Positions 25,097-34,020 of a stretch of 64,000 nucleotides of DNA are shown in pieces. Location of the stretch: contig NZ_CP116413.1 in the NCBI RefSeq assembly GCF_030064675.1, positions 6,666,001-6,730,000 of the forward strand, read 5' to 3'. A model generated the notes under the pieces. The model was not told the DNA's origin. It worked only from the letters and a program-made list of their open reading frames with translations, and ran no database searches. The stretch is from Crossiella sp. CA-258035 (GTDB taxonomy: Bacteria; Actinomycetota; Actinomycetes; Mycobacteriales; Pseudonocardiaceae). Made by a program: the position numbers and the translations under genes. Within the stretch, counting starts at the first letter, position 1. Each line of letters begins with the position of its first letter.

Positions 25097-27067
25097 TCAG
25101 CTGAAGGGGATCCAGGACTGGTCGGCCAGGGAGTTGAGGTCCTGGCGTTTCACCCCGGCGGCGGACAGGGTCCACAGCGAGCCCGCGGCGACCAGGGAGC
25201 GGCGGACCGAGGCGTCCGAGCCCGCCGAGCGGTCCTGCGGGTGCGCCACCTGACCCACCTCGGCCACGGTCCCGCCGCCCAGCCGCAGCACCAGCGCGCC
25301 ACCGGCCGGGGGCAGCGCACGGTCGCCGCGCGGGGCCGCCCAGCCCCGGCTCACCGGCAGCACCAGCAGGCCGCTCTGCTCCCAGTACAGGAAGGCGTGC
25401 GGGTCGAACTCGGCCTCGGAGAACGCGCCCGGCAGGTGGCGCTGGGCGATCCGGCGCGGGTTGGCCCGGTCGGCCACGTCGAACAGCGACACCTGGGTGC
25501 CCAGCGTCCGGCCCTGGTCGCTGGCCTCCTGGCCGACCCCGATCAGCCTGCCGTCGCCCGCGCGGTGCAGGTAGGCCGAGTAGCCGGTGATCTTGAGCTC
25601 ACCCACCGCGCGCGGGCGGCGCGGATCGCTGAGGTCCAGGGTGTACAGCGGGTCGGTCTGCCGGAAGGTGACCACGTAGCCGGTGTCGCCGAAGAAGCGC
25701 ACCGCGTAGATCCGCTCCCCCTTGCCCAGCCCGTCCACCTTGCCGATCTCGGCGAGCTTGTCGCCCTGCCTGGCCAGCACGGTGACCGCGCTCTGCGAGT
25801 CCGGCACCTGGCGCGGCTGCGCGCCGCCGCGGGTCAGCGTGGTGGCGATCCGCAGGTTCCCGTTGTGCTCCGACAGCGAGTACTGGTTGAGCAGCGCGCC
25901 CGGCACCTGCCCGGAGGCCAGGTACTTCGGCGGCGCCGCACCCTCCACGCTGAACTGGTGCACCTGGGTGCGCGGCTCCGGCTGCGGCGCGACCTCCGCA
26001 CCCCCGCGCAGCGGCACCGCGCGCGGCCACTGGTCGTCGGCCACGTAGAGGCTCTTCTCGTTGCCGTACACGGTGTTCCCGTCCGCGGCCACGGTCACCG
26101 GATCGCCCTTGCCCAGCGGCTTGTCCAGCGGCAGGGTCAGCACGGTGAGCATGGACCCGCCGCTGAACCTGCCAGGCCGGCTCACCTTCGCGCAGTCCAC
26201 CAGCTGCCCCGAAGTCTCACCGTCCGAAGTGGACAGTCGGTAGCGCGGCAGCCAGTCGCCGATCGCGGAGTCCCGCACAACGTCCTGGTTGCGCCGCAGC
26301 GCCTGCTCGGCGGAGAGCTTGCCGTCCGGGTAGGCGAAGGGCAGCCGCGGCATCGAGCGCACCACCACCCTGGCCACCCCGCCGACCTGACGAGCGTCCA
26401 CATAGGACCCGTCGACGTCCAGGCTGCCCAGGATCTTCGGCGCGCCGGAGAGGTCCACCAGCACCAGCTTGGCCGACCCGGTCGGCCAGTCCTCCCTTGG
26501 CGCCACCCTGGGCTGGGCCAGGCTCACCCCGGAGGTCATCACCAGCGCGCGGTCGCCGTGGGTGAGCAGCTGGGTGGCGGGCCCGTCCGGCAGCTCCAGC
26601 GTGCCGGTGACCTTGGCACTGGCCACGTCGATCACCCGCAGCTTGCCGCCGACGATGGAGACCAGGCGTTTCCCGTCGTTCTTCACCAGGTCCGGCTCAT
26701 CCGCGCCGGCCTCGTGCCGGTTGGTGGTGGAGAAGCCCTGGTCGGCGGACTTCTGGCCGGAGCTCCGGTCCTCGACCGCGCCCGGGGAGCTCAGCTCCAC
26801 CCCGGTGCGCGCGTCGATGCCCGGCCTGCCCTGCTGGGCGAAGCCGTAGGCGCTGACCACCGCGGAGGCCGCGTCCCGGAACCCGGTCAGCGCGGCCGGG
26901 CAGGAGTCGTAGGCGACCAGCCGGACCGCCGCCTCGGACATCAAGGGCGGCGAGGTCTGGGCCAGTGGGCCGGACGCGGAGACCGCACCACCGGCCAGCA
27001 CCCCGGCCACCACCGTCGTCACGCCGGCGCGCACCCAACCCGTTCTCGCTCTGCCCAGCTGTCTCAT
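25097..27067 (-). CDS. Secreted protein with C-terminal beta-propeller domain (COG4880-like)
   Basis: The 656-residue protein has an N-terminal signal sequence (about 1-32, hydrophobic AGVTTVVAGVLAGGAVSASG) and then the diagnostic TTNRHEAGADEPDLVKNDG segment of the Beta_propel family (distant WD40 relatives). Repeated blades include RYRLSTSDG, YAVRFFGDTGYVVTF and DPHAFLYW. Function in this family is unknown; an extracellular binding role is likely. Its ATG overlaps the stop of the NCS1 permease gene as ATGA, so the two are co-translated. Confidence 0.88.
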   Translation of the reverse strand: MRQLGRARTGWVRAGVTTVVAGVLAGGAVSASGPLAQTSPPLMSEAAVRLVAYDSCPAALTGFRDAASAVVSAYGFAQQGRPGIDARTGVELSSPGAVEDRSSGQKSADQGFSTTNRHEAGADEPDLVKNDGKRLVSIVGGKLRVIDVASAKVTGTLELPDGPATQLLTHGDRALVMTSGVSLAQPRVAPREDWPTGSAKLVLVDLSGAPKILGSLDVDGSYVDARQVGGVARVVVRSMPRLPFAYPDGKLSAEQALRRNQDVVRDSAIGDWLPRYRLSTSDGETSGQLVDCAKVSRPGRFSGGSMLTVLTLPLDKPLGKGDPVTVAADGNTVYGNEKSLYVADDQWPRAVPLRGGAEVAPQPEPRTQVHQFSVEGAAPPKYLASGQVPGALLNQYSLSEHNGNLRIATTLTRGGAQPRQVPDSQSAVTVLARQGDKLAEIGKVDGLGKGERIYAVRFFGDTGYVVTFRQTDPLYTLDLSDPRRPRAVGELKITGYSAYLHRAGDGRLIGVGQEASDQGRTLGTQVSLFDVADRANPRRIAQRHLPGAFSEAEFDPHAFLYWEQSGLLVLPVSRGWAAPRGDRALPPAGGALVLRLGGGTVAEVGQVAHPQDRSAGSDASVRRSLVAAGSLWTLSAAGVKRQDLNSLADQSWIPFS

Positions 27068-28467
27068 GTCCTCTGGACGGAGGACACCCCGGTTCGCGTT
27101 GCCTGGCGCCGCGAGAAAACCAGGTACAACCCGGCGGGCACGGCCAGCCCGAGCAGCCAGGCGATGTCCGCCCCGCCCAGCAGCGGGGCCAGGAAACCGG
27201 TGAACACGCCCGGCACGTTGGCGAACGGGATCTGCACCAGCACCCCGGCCGCGTATGCCATGAGCGCCGGCACACCCCACCGGCCGTACACACCGTCCGG
27301 GTCGTAGATCGCGGCCAGGTCGTAGCGCTCCCGGCGCACCGCGTAGAAGTCGATGAGGTTGATCGCGCTCCACGGGGTGAGGAAGTAGAGCAGGAACTCC
27401 AGGAACAGCACGAAGTTCTTCAGGAACTCGCCGCGGCCGAGGATGGCCAGCACCGCGCCGAGCACCGCGATCGCGGCCACGTACCCGATCCGGACGCCCG
27501 GTGAGAGCGCCGCGCGCCGGGTGAAGGCGGTGAAGGTGGTGGCCACCGACATGTAGCCGCCGTAGATGTTGAGCACGTTCACGGTGAACTTGCCCAGCGC
27601 GATGGACAGCAGCAGCGGCACCACCAGCCCGGCGTGCCCCAGCCCGACCAGGTAGGCGACCTCCTTGCCCTTGAAGGCGTTGCCGGCCACCGCGTAGGCC
27701 AGCGCGCCGAAGGACATCGCCCACACCGCGCCGAGCACGGTGCCGCCGTAGGTCCACCAGAACGTGGCCCGCACCGAGGTCGCCGAGGGCAGGTAGCGGG
27801 AGGTGTCGGCGACATAGGGCCCGAAGGTCAGCTGCCAGGAGGCGGTGAGGGAGAGCGCCAGCAGGAACTTGCCGAACTCCAGCCGGGGCGCGGCCAGCAC
27901 CGCGCCCAGGTCCTGGGTGCCGACCAGCCGGATCGACAGGTACACGAACACCACCACCGACAGCGCGGAGGCCAGCCAGCCGAACCGGTGGATCAGCCGG
28001 TAGCCGATCACCGCGAACACCCCGGACAGCGCGGCGTAGAGCACGATGCTGACGTCGATCGGCAGTCCGCTGATGCCTGAGATCGCTTGTCCGCCAAGGA
28101 CGTTGCCGCTGGCGAAGAAGCCCAGGTACATGATCACCACGAGCACCAGCGGCAGCACCGCGCCGTACACGCCGAACTGCGCCCTGCTCTGGATCATCTG
28201 CGGCACCCCGAGCTTGGGGCCCTGCGCCGCGTGCAGCGCCATCGGCACCCCGCCCAGGACGTTGCCCAGCGCGATCGCGACCAGCGCCCACAGCGGGTGC
28301 AGGCCGCTGAGCAGGGTGAGCGCGCCGGTGACGGCGGCGGTGACCTGCATGTTGGCCGCGAACCACAGCGTGAACAGGCTGCGCGGCCTGCCGTGCCGCT
28401 CCGCCTCGGGCACCGGGTCGATGGACCGCCCCTCGATCGCGGCGGCGGCACGCACGCTCTCCGTCAT
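27064..28467 (-). CDS. NCS1-family purine/cytosine permease-like transporter
   Basis: The 467-residue protein has about 12 membrane helices and NCS1 features: a cytoplasmic N-terminus, LFTLWFAANMQVTAAVTGAL in TM1, GPKLGVPQMIQSRAQFG after TM2, and TASWQLTFGPYVADTSRYLP. The ATG at 28467 follows GGAGG by 5 nt. It is the first gene of a two-gene operon with the secreted beta-propeller protein; such pairing could mean the propeller captures substrate for the permease, but that is inference. The substrate (a nucleobase or related ring compound) is unknown. Confidence 0.88.
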   Translation of the reverse strand: MTESVRAAAAIEGRSIDPVPEAERHGRPRSLFTLWFAANMQVTAAVTGALTLLSGLHPLWALVAIALGNVLGGVPMALHAAQGPKLGVPQMIQSRAQFGVYGAVLPLVLVVIMYLGFFASGNVLGGQAISGISGLPIDVSIVLYAALSGVFAVIGYRLIHRFGWLASALSVVVFVYLSIRLVGTQDLGAVLAAPRLEFGKFLLALSLTASWQLTFGPYVADTSRYLPSATSVRATFWWTYGGTVLGAVWAMSFGALAYAVAGNAFKGKEVAYLVGLGHAGLVVPLLLSIALGKFTVNVLNIYGGYMSVATTFTAFTRRAALSPGVRIGYVAAIAVLGAVLAILGRGEFLKNFVLFLEFLLYFLTPWSAINLIDFYAVRRERYDLAAIYDPDGVYGRWGVPALMAYAAGVLVQIPFANVPGVFTGFLAPLLGGADIAWLLGLAVPAGLYLVFSRRQATRTGVSSVQRT

Positions 28468-28501
28468 CAACACCTCCGAGGTCTGGACCGGCTCAGAGCC
28501 T

Positions 28502-28975
28502 ATGCTCGAACCCGTGCCCCGACCCATCGCCACCAACACCCAGGTGGACCGCGACGCCCTGCTGGAGTTCCTCCGCCCGCGCCACCACGGCCTGCTGATC
28601 ACCACCAGGGCCGGCGGCGGCCCGCAGGCCAGCCCGGTCTCCTGCGGGGTGGACAGCGAGGGCCGGATCGTGGTCTCGACCTATCCGGACCGGGCCAAGG
28701 CCCGCAACGCCCGCCGCGACCCGCGCGGCAGCATCGTGGTGCTCTCCGACGACTGGAACGGCCCGTGGGTGCAGGTCGACGGCACCCTGGAGGTGATCGA
28801 CCCGCCGGACTCGGTGGAGCCGCTGGTGGAGTACTTCCGCTGCATCTCCGGCGAGCATCCGGACTGGGACGAGTACCGCCAGGCGATGCGCGAACAGGGC
28901 AAGTCGCTCGTGCGGCTCACGCCGGAGCGCTGGGGCCCGGTGGCCACCGGCGGTTTCCCGGCACACCTGGCCTGA
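28502..28975 (+). CDS. PPOX-class F420-dependent oxidoreductase
   Basis: This roughly 157-residue split-barrel protein matches the actinobacterial F420/FMN-binding family (Rv1155-like): ATNTQVDRDALLEFLRPRHHGLL, then ASPVSCGVDSEGRIVVSTYP and RDPRGSIVVLSDDW. It likely uses reduced F420 to reduce an unknown substrate. ATG at 28502 and GTG at 28514 are both possible; the GTG gives the family-typical N-terminus. It diverges from the NCS1 operon, and its TGA abuts the stop of the convergent small gene (TGATCA). Confidence 0.85.
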   Translation: MLEPVPRPIATNTQVDRDALLEFLRPRHHGLLITTRAGGGPQASPVSCGVDSEGRIVVSTYPDRAKARNARRDPRGSIVVLSDDWNGPWVQVDGTLEVIDPPDSVEPLVEYFRCISGEHPDWDEYRQAMREQGKSLVRLTPERWGPVATGGFPAHLA

Positions 28976-29254
28976 TCACTCGACCCGCTGGTACCCGTAC
29001 TCCAGCTCCGTGCCCCGGGCGTCGAGCACCTGGTAGTCCATGATCACCTGGTGCGGGTCGCCGTCCTGGTAGATCCACACGGTGAGCTGCTCGCCCGACT
29101 CGTCCGCGCCGACGGAGACGGAGAACTGCGCGCCGTCCCTGGCCAGCACGGTCAGCTCCTCGTCCGGGCGCAGCCAGTAGTCCGCCGCGATCGGCTCGAT
29201 GTAGACGGCCAGCATCCGCTCGCCGTGGTTACGCACCGGCAGTCGCACGCTCAT
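28976..29254 (-). CDS. Small conserved hypothetical protein coupled to LacI regulator
   Basis: This 92-residue protein is acidic and predicted largely beta (RMLAVYIEPIAADYWLRPDEE and QLTVWIYQDGDPHQVIMDYQ). The family was not recognised. Its ATG overlaps the lacI stop as ATGA, so it is translated together with the regulator. There is no signal peptide or membrane segment. Confidence 0.68.
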   Translation of the reverse strand: MSVRLPVRNHGERMLAVYIEPIAADYWLRPDEELTVLARDGAQFSVSVGADESGEQLTVWIYQDGDPHQVIMDYQVLDARGTELEYGYQRVE

Positions 29255-30267
29255 CCGGCGGCCCGCCCGGCCGTGCTCTCCCTGACCTCCAGGGTGAACC
29301 CGGCCTGGAACTCCCGTGGCGGCATGTCCGCGCCGTTGATCCGCTCCAGCAGCATGCGCACCGCGACCGTGGCGATCTGCGCCTTGTCCGGGCGGATGGT
29401 GGTCAGCGTCGGCGTGCTGAACCGGCCGTCCTCGATGTCGTCCACACCGACCAGCGCCACGTCCTCCGGCACCCGCAGTCCCCTGGCCAGCAGGGTGCGC
29501 AGCGCGCCGAGGGCGAGCAGGTCGTTGAAGCAGAACACCGCGTCCGGCGGCTCCGGCCCGTCCAGCAGCGCGGCCATCGCCTGCGCGCCGTCGGGGCGGT
29601 GGTAGCGCGGCACCGGCATGACCAGGTCCGGCTCCAGGGGCAGTCCCGCCGTGCCCAGCGCCTGGGCGTAGCCGGCCAGGCGCAGGTTGGAGGTGTCCTG
29701 GCCGATCACCGCCCTGGCCCCGATGGCGCCGATCCGGCGGCGGCCCAGGCCGATCAGGTGTTCGGTGGCGGCGCGCGCGGCGGCCACGTTGTCGATCACC
29801 ACGTGGTCGGCGGCGCCCGGCCCGATCCGCTCGCCCAGCAGCACCACCGGCAGCTCCGCGCCCAGCCGCGCCAGGTCCTCGCCGTCGAGGGCGAGCGGGC
29901 TCAGGATCAGGCCGTCCACGGTGCGCGAGCGCAGGCCGGAGGCGATCAGCAGCTCCCGCTCCCGCCGGCCCTCGGTCTGTTCGATCAGCACCGCCCAGGA
30001 CTGGGCCTCCGCGCTGCTGATGACCGATCTGGCCAGTTCGCTGAAGTAGGGTATGTCCAGTTCCGGCAGGGCGAGTGCGATGATGCCGGAGCGGCCGTAG
30101 CGCAGGTGCCGTGCGGTCAGGTTCGGCTGGTAGCCCAGCTCGGTGATGGCCTGCCGCACCTTGGCCCTGGTCTGCTCGCTGACGTGGGCGTAGTCGTTGA
30201 CGACGTTGGACACCGTCTTCACCGACACGCCGGCGAGCGCGGCGACGTCTTTGAGGCTCACGCCCAT
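29251..30267 (-). CDS. LacI-family transcriptional regulator of a sugar ABC operon
   Basis: The 338-residue protein has the classic LacI N-terminus (VSLKDVAALAGVSVKTVSNVVND helix-turn-helix, then LGYQPNLTARHLRYGRSG hinge) followed by a periplasmic-binding-protein-like domain (DGLILSPL, PDAVFCFNDLLALGAL, VALVGVDDI). It is divergent from the ABC operon starting at 30436. Three copies of a TTTACA-type palindrome lie between them, including one 10 bp before its own ATG, indicating autoregulation and control of the operon. Confidence 0.95.
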   Translation of the reverse strand: MGVSLKDVAALAGVSVKTVSNVVNDYAHVSEQTRAKVRQAITELGYQPNLTARHLRYGRSGIIALALPELDIPYFSELARSVISSAEAQSWAVLIEQTEGRRERELLIASGLRSRTVDGLILSPLALDGEDLARLGAELPVVLLGERIGPGAADHVVIDNVAAARAATEHLIGLGRRRIGAIGARAVIGQDTSNLRLAGYAQALGTAGLPLEPDLVMPVPRYHRPDGAQAMAALLDGPEPPDAVFCFNDLLALGALRTLLARGLRVPEDVALVGVDDIEDGRFSTPTLTTIRPDKAQIATVAVRMLLERINGADMPPREFQAGFTLEVRESTAGRAAG

Positions 30268-30277
30268 GGCTGAGTAC

Positions 30278-30293
30278 TTTACATCGTTGTAAA
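30278..30293. promoter_or_regulatory. LacI operator 1
   Basis: TTTACATCGTTGTAAA is a near-perfect 16-bp palindrome with central CG, the form typical for LacI-family operators. It sits 10 bp upstream of the lacI start, so binding would repress lacI. The same word occurs in the two operators at 30356-30383. Confidence 0.8.
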
Positions 30294-30355
30294 ACGGCAG
30301 GGACGCGGGATCGTCACAATTCACGCCCGTTCGGGTCGCATCCCCCGGACGCATC

Positions 30356-30383
30356 TTTACATCGTTGTTTACAACGCTGTAGA
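30356..30383. promoter_or_regulatory. LacI operators 2 and 3 (overlapping)
   Basis: TTTACATCGTTGTTTA (30356-30371) and TTTACAACGCTGTAGA (30368-30383) are two copies of the same palindromic word sharing four bases, ending about 52 bp before the start of the substrate-binding protein. Together with operator 1 they form a three-site array with centres about 78 and 12 bp apart, suitable for cooperative binding or looping. Confidence 0.78.
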
Positions 30384-30435
30384 AACCAGGGCGCGACCGA
30401 GGGGGATTGGTCGTGCTGGGGGTTCTGGAGGCACC

Positions 30436-31791
30436 GTGTGGAGACGCAGCCGTGGGGCCGGCCCGCCGGGCAGCAGGGCGGACGGGTTTCTCGGCCGACG
30501 GCGGTTCCTCCAGGGGACCGCTGCGCTCGCGCTGGGGCTGGGGACTGCCGGCGCGGGCGCATGCGGTCCGCCCCCGCCCGGCGCCGGGACGCCGCTGAAG
30601 TTCTGGAACCTGTTCAACGGCGGTGACGGCGCCCGGATGGTGGAGCTGGTCGAGGCGTTCCGCCAGGCCCGGCCGGGCACGCCGGTGCAGGCCACCACAC
30701 TGGCCTGGGGCACCCCGTACTACACCAAGCTGGCCATGGCCGCCGCCGGCGGTCGCGCGCCCGATGTCGCGGTGCTGCACCTGTCCCGGCTGGCCGGATA
30801 CGCCCCGGCCGGACTGCTGGACCCCTTCGACCCCGACCTGCTGGCCGAGTTCGGGCTCACCGCCGCGGCCTTCCCGGCCACGGCGTGGGCCCGCGCCCAG
30901 CACCAGGGCCGGGTCTACGCGCTGCCGCTGGACACCCACCCGCTGGTGCTGTTCTACAACACCGAGATCTGCGGCCGGGCCGGCCTGCTCGGCCCGGACG
31001 GGCGGCTCAAGCCGATGCGCGGCGAGGAGCAGGTGCTGGACGCCTTCCGCGCGGCGAAGCAGGCCGGGGCGCAGCAGGGACTGGTGATGGCGGTGTCCGC
31101 GGACATCAACCCGTGGCGGCTGTTCTGGACGCTGTACCGCCAGCAGGGCGGCGAGCTGTTCGACCCGTCGGCGACCAGGCTGATGCTGGAGGAGGCCAAG
31201 GCGCTGCGCGCGCTGCGGTTCCTGCGCGCGCTGACGGTGGAGTCGGGGGTGGCCCGCGGCGATGTGAACAACAACGCCGCGGTGGCCATGTTCGGCAGCG
31301 GCCAGGCCGGGTTCTTCTGGAACGGGGAGTGGGAGCTGCCCACCTTCGTCGAACAGGACACTCCGTTCGACGTCATACCCTTCCCGGCGATATATGACAC
31401 GGCCGGAGTGCACGGCGACTCGCACGCGCTGGTGCTGCCGCACCGCGACGACCGCGACCCGGCCCGCACCAGGGTCGCCCTGGACTTCGCCCGCTTCCTG
31501 CTCCAGCACAGCCTGACCTGGGCCAAGGGCGGGCACATCCCCGCCTACCGCCCGGTGGCCGAGAGCACGGCCTACGCCGAGCTGGGCCCGGCGGCCCGGT
31601 ACGCCTCGGCCGCGGCCGACCTGGAGCTGGACCCGCCGTGCTGGTTCGGCGGGGCCGCCTCGGACCTGCAGAACCGGGCGGGCGCGGTGTTCAGCCAGGT
31701 GTGCGCGGGCGGGCTGAGCCCGGAGGCGGCGATCGGGGAGTTCAGCTCGGCCATGCGCGCGCTGCTGGCCACGCCGAGGCCGCAGCTGTGA
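30436..31791 (+). CDS. Extracellular sugar-binding lipoprotein of an ABC transporter
   Basis: The 451-residue family 1 solute-binding protein has a Tat-like N-terminus (GRRRFLQG) followed by a lipobox-like AGACG near residue 43, so it is probably an exported lipoprotein. The body shows the SBP pattern LKFWNLFNGGDGARMVELVEAF and GQAGFFWNGEWELP. The GTG at 30436 has GGAGG 5 nt upstream. It is the first gene of the operon under LacI control. The codons GCG ATA TAT near 31388 are unusual for this genome. The sugar is not predictable. Confidence 0.9.
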   Translation: MWRRSRGAGPPGSRADGFLGRRRFLQGTAALALGLGTAGAGACGPPPPGAGTPLKFWNLFNGGDGARMVELVEAFRQARPGTPVQATTLAWGTPYYTKLAMAAAGGRAPDVAVLHLSRLAGYAPAGLLDPFDPDLLAEFGLTAAAFPATAWARAQHQGRVYALPLDTHPLVLFYNTEICGRAGLLGPDGRLKPMRGEEQVLDAFRAAKQAGAQQGLVMAVSADINPWRLFWTLYRQQGGELFDPSATRLMLEEAKALRALRFLRALTVESGVARGDVNNNAAVAMFGSGQAGFFWNGEWELPTFVEQDTPFDVIPFPAIYDTAGVHGDSHALVLPHRDDRDPARTRVALDFARFLLQHSLTWAKGGHIPAYRPVAESTAYAELGPAARYASAAADLELDPPCWFGGAASDLQNRAGAVFSQVCAGGLSPEAAIGEFSSAMRALLATPRPQL

Positions 31792-32699
31792 GCGCGCACC
31801 GGCCGGGAGCCGCCGGGAGCTCCCCCGTGCGCGGCCGCCAGTGGTCCGGCTTCTGGTTCGTGGCCCCGTTCCTGCTGCTGTACCTGGCGTTCCTGGTGGT
31901 GCCGCTGCTGCTCGGGCTGAAGATGAGCCTCACCAACCAGAGCATCACCGGCGCGGGCTCGGACGCCTGGGTCGGCCTCGATAACTACACCGAACTGCTC
32001 GGCGATCCGGCGGTGTGGCGGTCGCTGTGGAACACCCTGGTCTTCACCCTGCTCAGCACCCCGCCGCTGGTGGCCATCGGCCTCGGCCTCGCCCTGCTGA
32101 CGCACCGGAAACTACCCGCGGCCTGGCTGTTCCGGCTGGCCTTCTTCGCCCCGTACCTGCTGCCGGTCTCGGTGGTGGTGCTGATCTGGACCTGGCTCTA
32201 CCAACCGGGTTTCGGCCTGATCAACGACACCCTGGCCTGGCTGGGCCTCGGCGAGGTGGGCTGGCTCAGCGACAACGGCGTGCTGATGGTGTCCATTGTG
32301 GTCACCACGGTCTGGTGGACGGCAGGCTTCAACTACCTGCTCTACCTGGCCGGGCTGCAGGAGGTCCCGCGCGAGCTGCACGAGGCGGCCGCACTGGACG
32401 GGGCGGGCGGCTGGGCGCGGCTGCGCTCGATCACGCTGCCGCTGTTGCGCCGCACGCACGTGCTGGTGCTGGTGTTGCAGATCCTGGCCTCGCTCAAGGT
32501 CTTCGACCAGGTCTACCTGCTCACCGGCGGCACCAACCCCGAGGTGCGCAGCATCGTGCAGTACATCTACGAAAGCGGGTTCACCAAGTTCCGGGTGGGC
32601 TACGCCGCGGCGATCTCCTACCTGTTCTTCGCGCTGATCGTGCTGCTGGCCGTGGTGCAGTTCCGGATCCTGCGGGCCAGGCAGGAGCGGCTCTCGTGA
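31788..32699 (+). CDS. Sugar ABC transporter permease (MalF-like)
   Basis: The 303-residue protein has six membrane helices and the EAA loop HEAAALDGAGGWARLRSITL that docks on the ATPase. The GTG start overlaps the SBP stop as GTGA. It pairs with the next permease; no ATPase is encoded nearby, so a shared MsiK-like ATPase elsewhere probably energises uptake. Confidence 0.92.
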   Translation: MSAHRPGAAGSSPVRGRQWSGFWFVAPFLLLYLAFLVVPLLLGLKMSLTNQSITGAGSDAWVGLDNYTELLGDPAVWRSLWNTLVFTLLSTPPLVAIGLGLALLTHRKLPAAWLFRLAFFAPYLLPVSVVVLIWTWLYQPGFGLINDTLAWLGLGEVGWLSDNGVLMVSIVVTTVWWTAGFNYLLYLAGLQEVPRELHEAAALDGAGGWARLRSITLPLLRRTHVLVLVLQILASLKVFDQVYLLTGGTNPEVRSIVQYIYESGFTKFRVGYAAAISYLFFALIVLLAVVQFRILRARQERLS

Positions 32700-33532
32700 G
32701 CGCCTTCGACCGGGAGCGCCCGGCCGCGCGCACCGCCCGGTTCTCGGTGGCGCTGGCGCTGGCGCTGATGTGGTTGCTGCCCTTGGGCTGGGCGCTGTCC
32801 ACCGCGCTGCGACCGGAGGCCGACACCACGAAGATCCCGGTGCGCTGGCTGCCCGAACGCCCGACGCTGGAAGCTTTTGAGCGGGTGCTGACCGAGACCG
32901 GGCTGCTCGGCTGGTTCGCCAACAGCGTGCTGGTCGGCGTGCTGGTGACCCTGGTGACCGTGCTGCTGGCCAGCATGGCCGCCTACGGCTTCGCGCGCAC
33001 CGAGTTCCGCGGCCGCCGGGGGTTGCTGTGGCTGGTGGTGGCCGGGATCGTGGTGCCGCCGCAGGTGCTGATCGTGCCGCTGTTCAGCCAGCTGGCCGGG
33101 CTCGGCCTGGTGGACACCTACTGGGGTCTGATCCTGCCGCAGATCGTGTTGCCCGCCATGGTGTACGTGCTGAAGAAGTTCTTCGACGGCGTGCCCAGGG
33201 AGGTGGAGGAGGCGGCCCTGGTGGACGGCGCGAGCCGGTGGCGGATCTACTGGAGCATCATGCTGCCGCTGGCCCGTCCGGCGCTGGCCGCCGTCGCCAT
33301 CTTCACCTTCGTCACCACCTGGAACAACTTCCTGTGGCCGTTCATCGTGGCCACCGACCCGGAGATGATGACCATCCCGGTCGGCCTGGCCTCGGTGCAG
33401 AGCAGCTACGGCCTGCGCTACGCCCAGGTGATGGCCTCCAGCCTGCTCGGCGGGCTGCCGTTGCTGCTGTTCTTCCTGGTGTTTCAGCGGCAGGTGGTGC
33501 GGGGAATCACCAGCGCGGGGATCAAGGGCTGA
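32696..33532 (+). CDS. Sugar ABC transporter permease (MalG-like)
   Basis: The 278-residue protein has six membrane helices and the EAA loop EEAALVDGASRWRIYWSIML followed by the C-terminal segment conserved in MalG-type permeases (TTWNNFLWPFIV). The GTG start overlaps the preceding stop as GTGA. With the upstream permease it forms the translocation pore. Confidence 0.92.
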   Translation: MSAFDRERPAARTARFSVALALALMWLLPLGWALSTALRPEADTTKIPVRWLPERPTLEAFERVLTETGLLGWFANSVLVGVLVTLVTVLLASMAAYGFARTEFRGRRGLLWLVVAGIVVPPQVLIVPLFSQLAGLGLVDTYWGLILPQIVLPAMVYVLKKFFDGVPREVEEAALVDGASRWRIYWSIMLPLARPALAAVAIFTFVTTWNNFLWPFIVATDPEMMTIPVGLASVQSSYGLRYAQVMASSLLGGLPLLLFFLVFQRQVVRGITSAGIKG

Positions 33533-33544
33533 GGGAGGTCCGGC

Positions 33545-33931
33545 GTGCACCCGATCAACAGCCGCGTCATCCTGCGGCCGAGGGATCCTCGGCGCAGCAC
33601 CGAGTTCTACCGGGACACGCTCGGACTGGCCATCGCGCGGGAGTTCCCCGGCGGCACGGTGTTCTTCCTCGGCCAGGGCTACCTGGAGGTCTCCGGGCAC
33701 GGCGGCGAGGGCGGCGGCGGTGGCTTCGCGCTGTGGTTGCAGGTGCGCGACCTCGCGGCCACGCACCGGGAGCTCGCCGGGCGCGGGGTGGAGATCACCC
33801 GCGAGCCGAAGTGCGAGCCGTGGGGCCTGCACGAGATGTGGATCAGCGATCCGGACGGGGTGCGGATCGTGCTGGTGGAGGTGCCGGAAGAGCACCCGAT
33901 CCGCAAAGACACCCGGCCGCCCGCCGAATGA
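33545..33931 (+). CDS. VOC-superfamily protein at the end of the sugar operon
   Basis: This 128-residue glyoxalase/dioxygenase-fold protein (VILRPRDPRRSTEFYRDTLGL at the N-terminus, MWISDPDGVRIVLVEVP at the C-terminus) starts with GTG 12 nt after the permease stop, with GGGAGG upstream, so it is probably the last gene of the ABC operon. Its role there is unclear; it might act on the imported compound. Confidence 0.85.
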   Translation: MHPINSRVILRPRDPRRSTEFYRDTLGLAIAREFPGGTVFFLGQGYLEVSGHGGEGGGGGFALWLQVRDLAATHRELAGRGVEITREPKCEPWGLHEMWISDPDGVRIVLVEVPEEHPIRKDTRPPAE

Positions 33932-34020
33932 GAAAAGCGATTCGCGGACACGCTGAATAGCCCCGAACGCCCGAATAACGAACGCGGGTGAATTGGCAGA
34001 CGCGGTGGCCTGTGACGAGG

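Noticed and set aside
30436-33931. Complete ABC importer operon
   Set aside because: No ATPase gene is present, so it is annotated as binding protein plus permeases relying on an ATPase encoded elsewhere.
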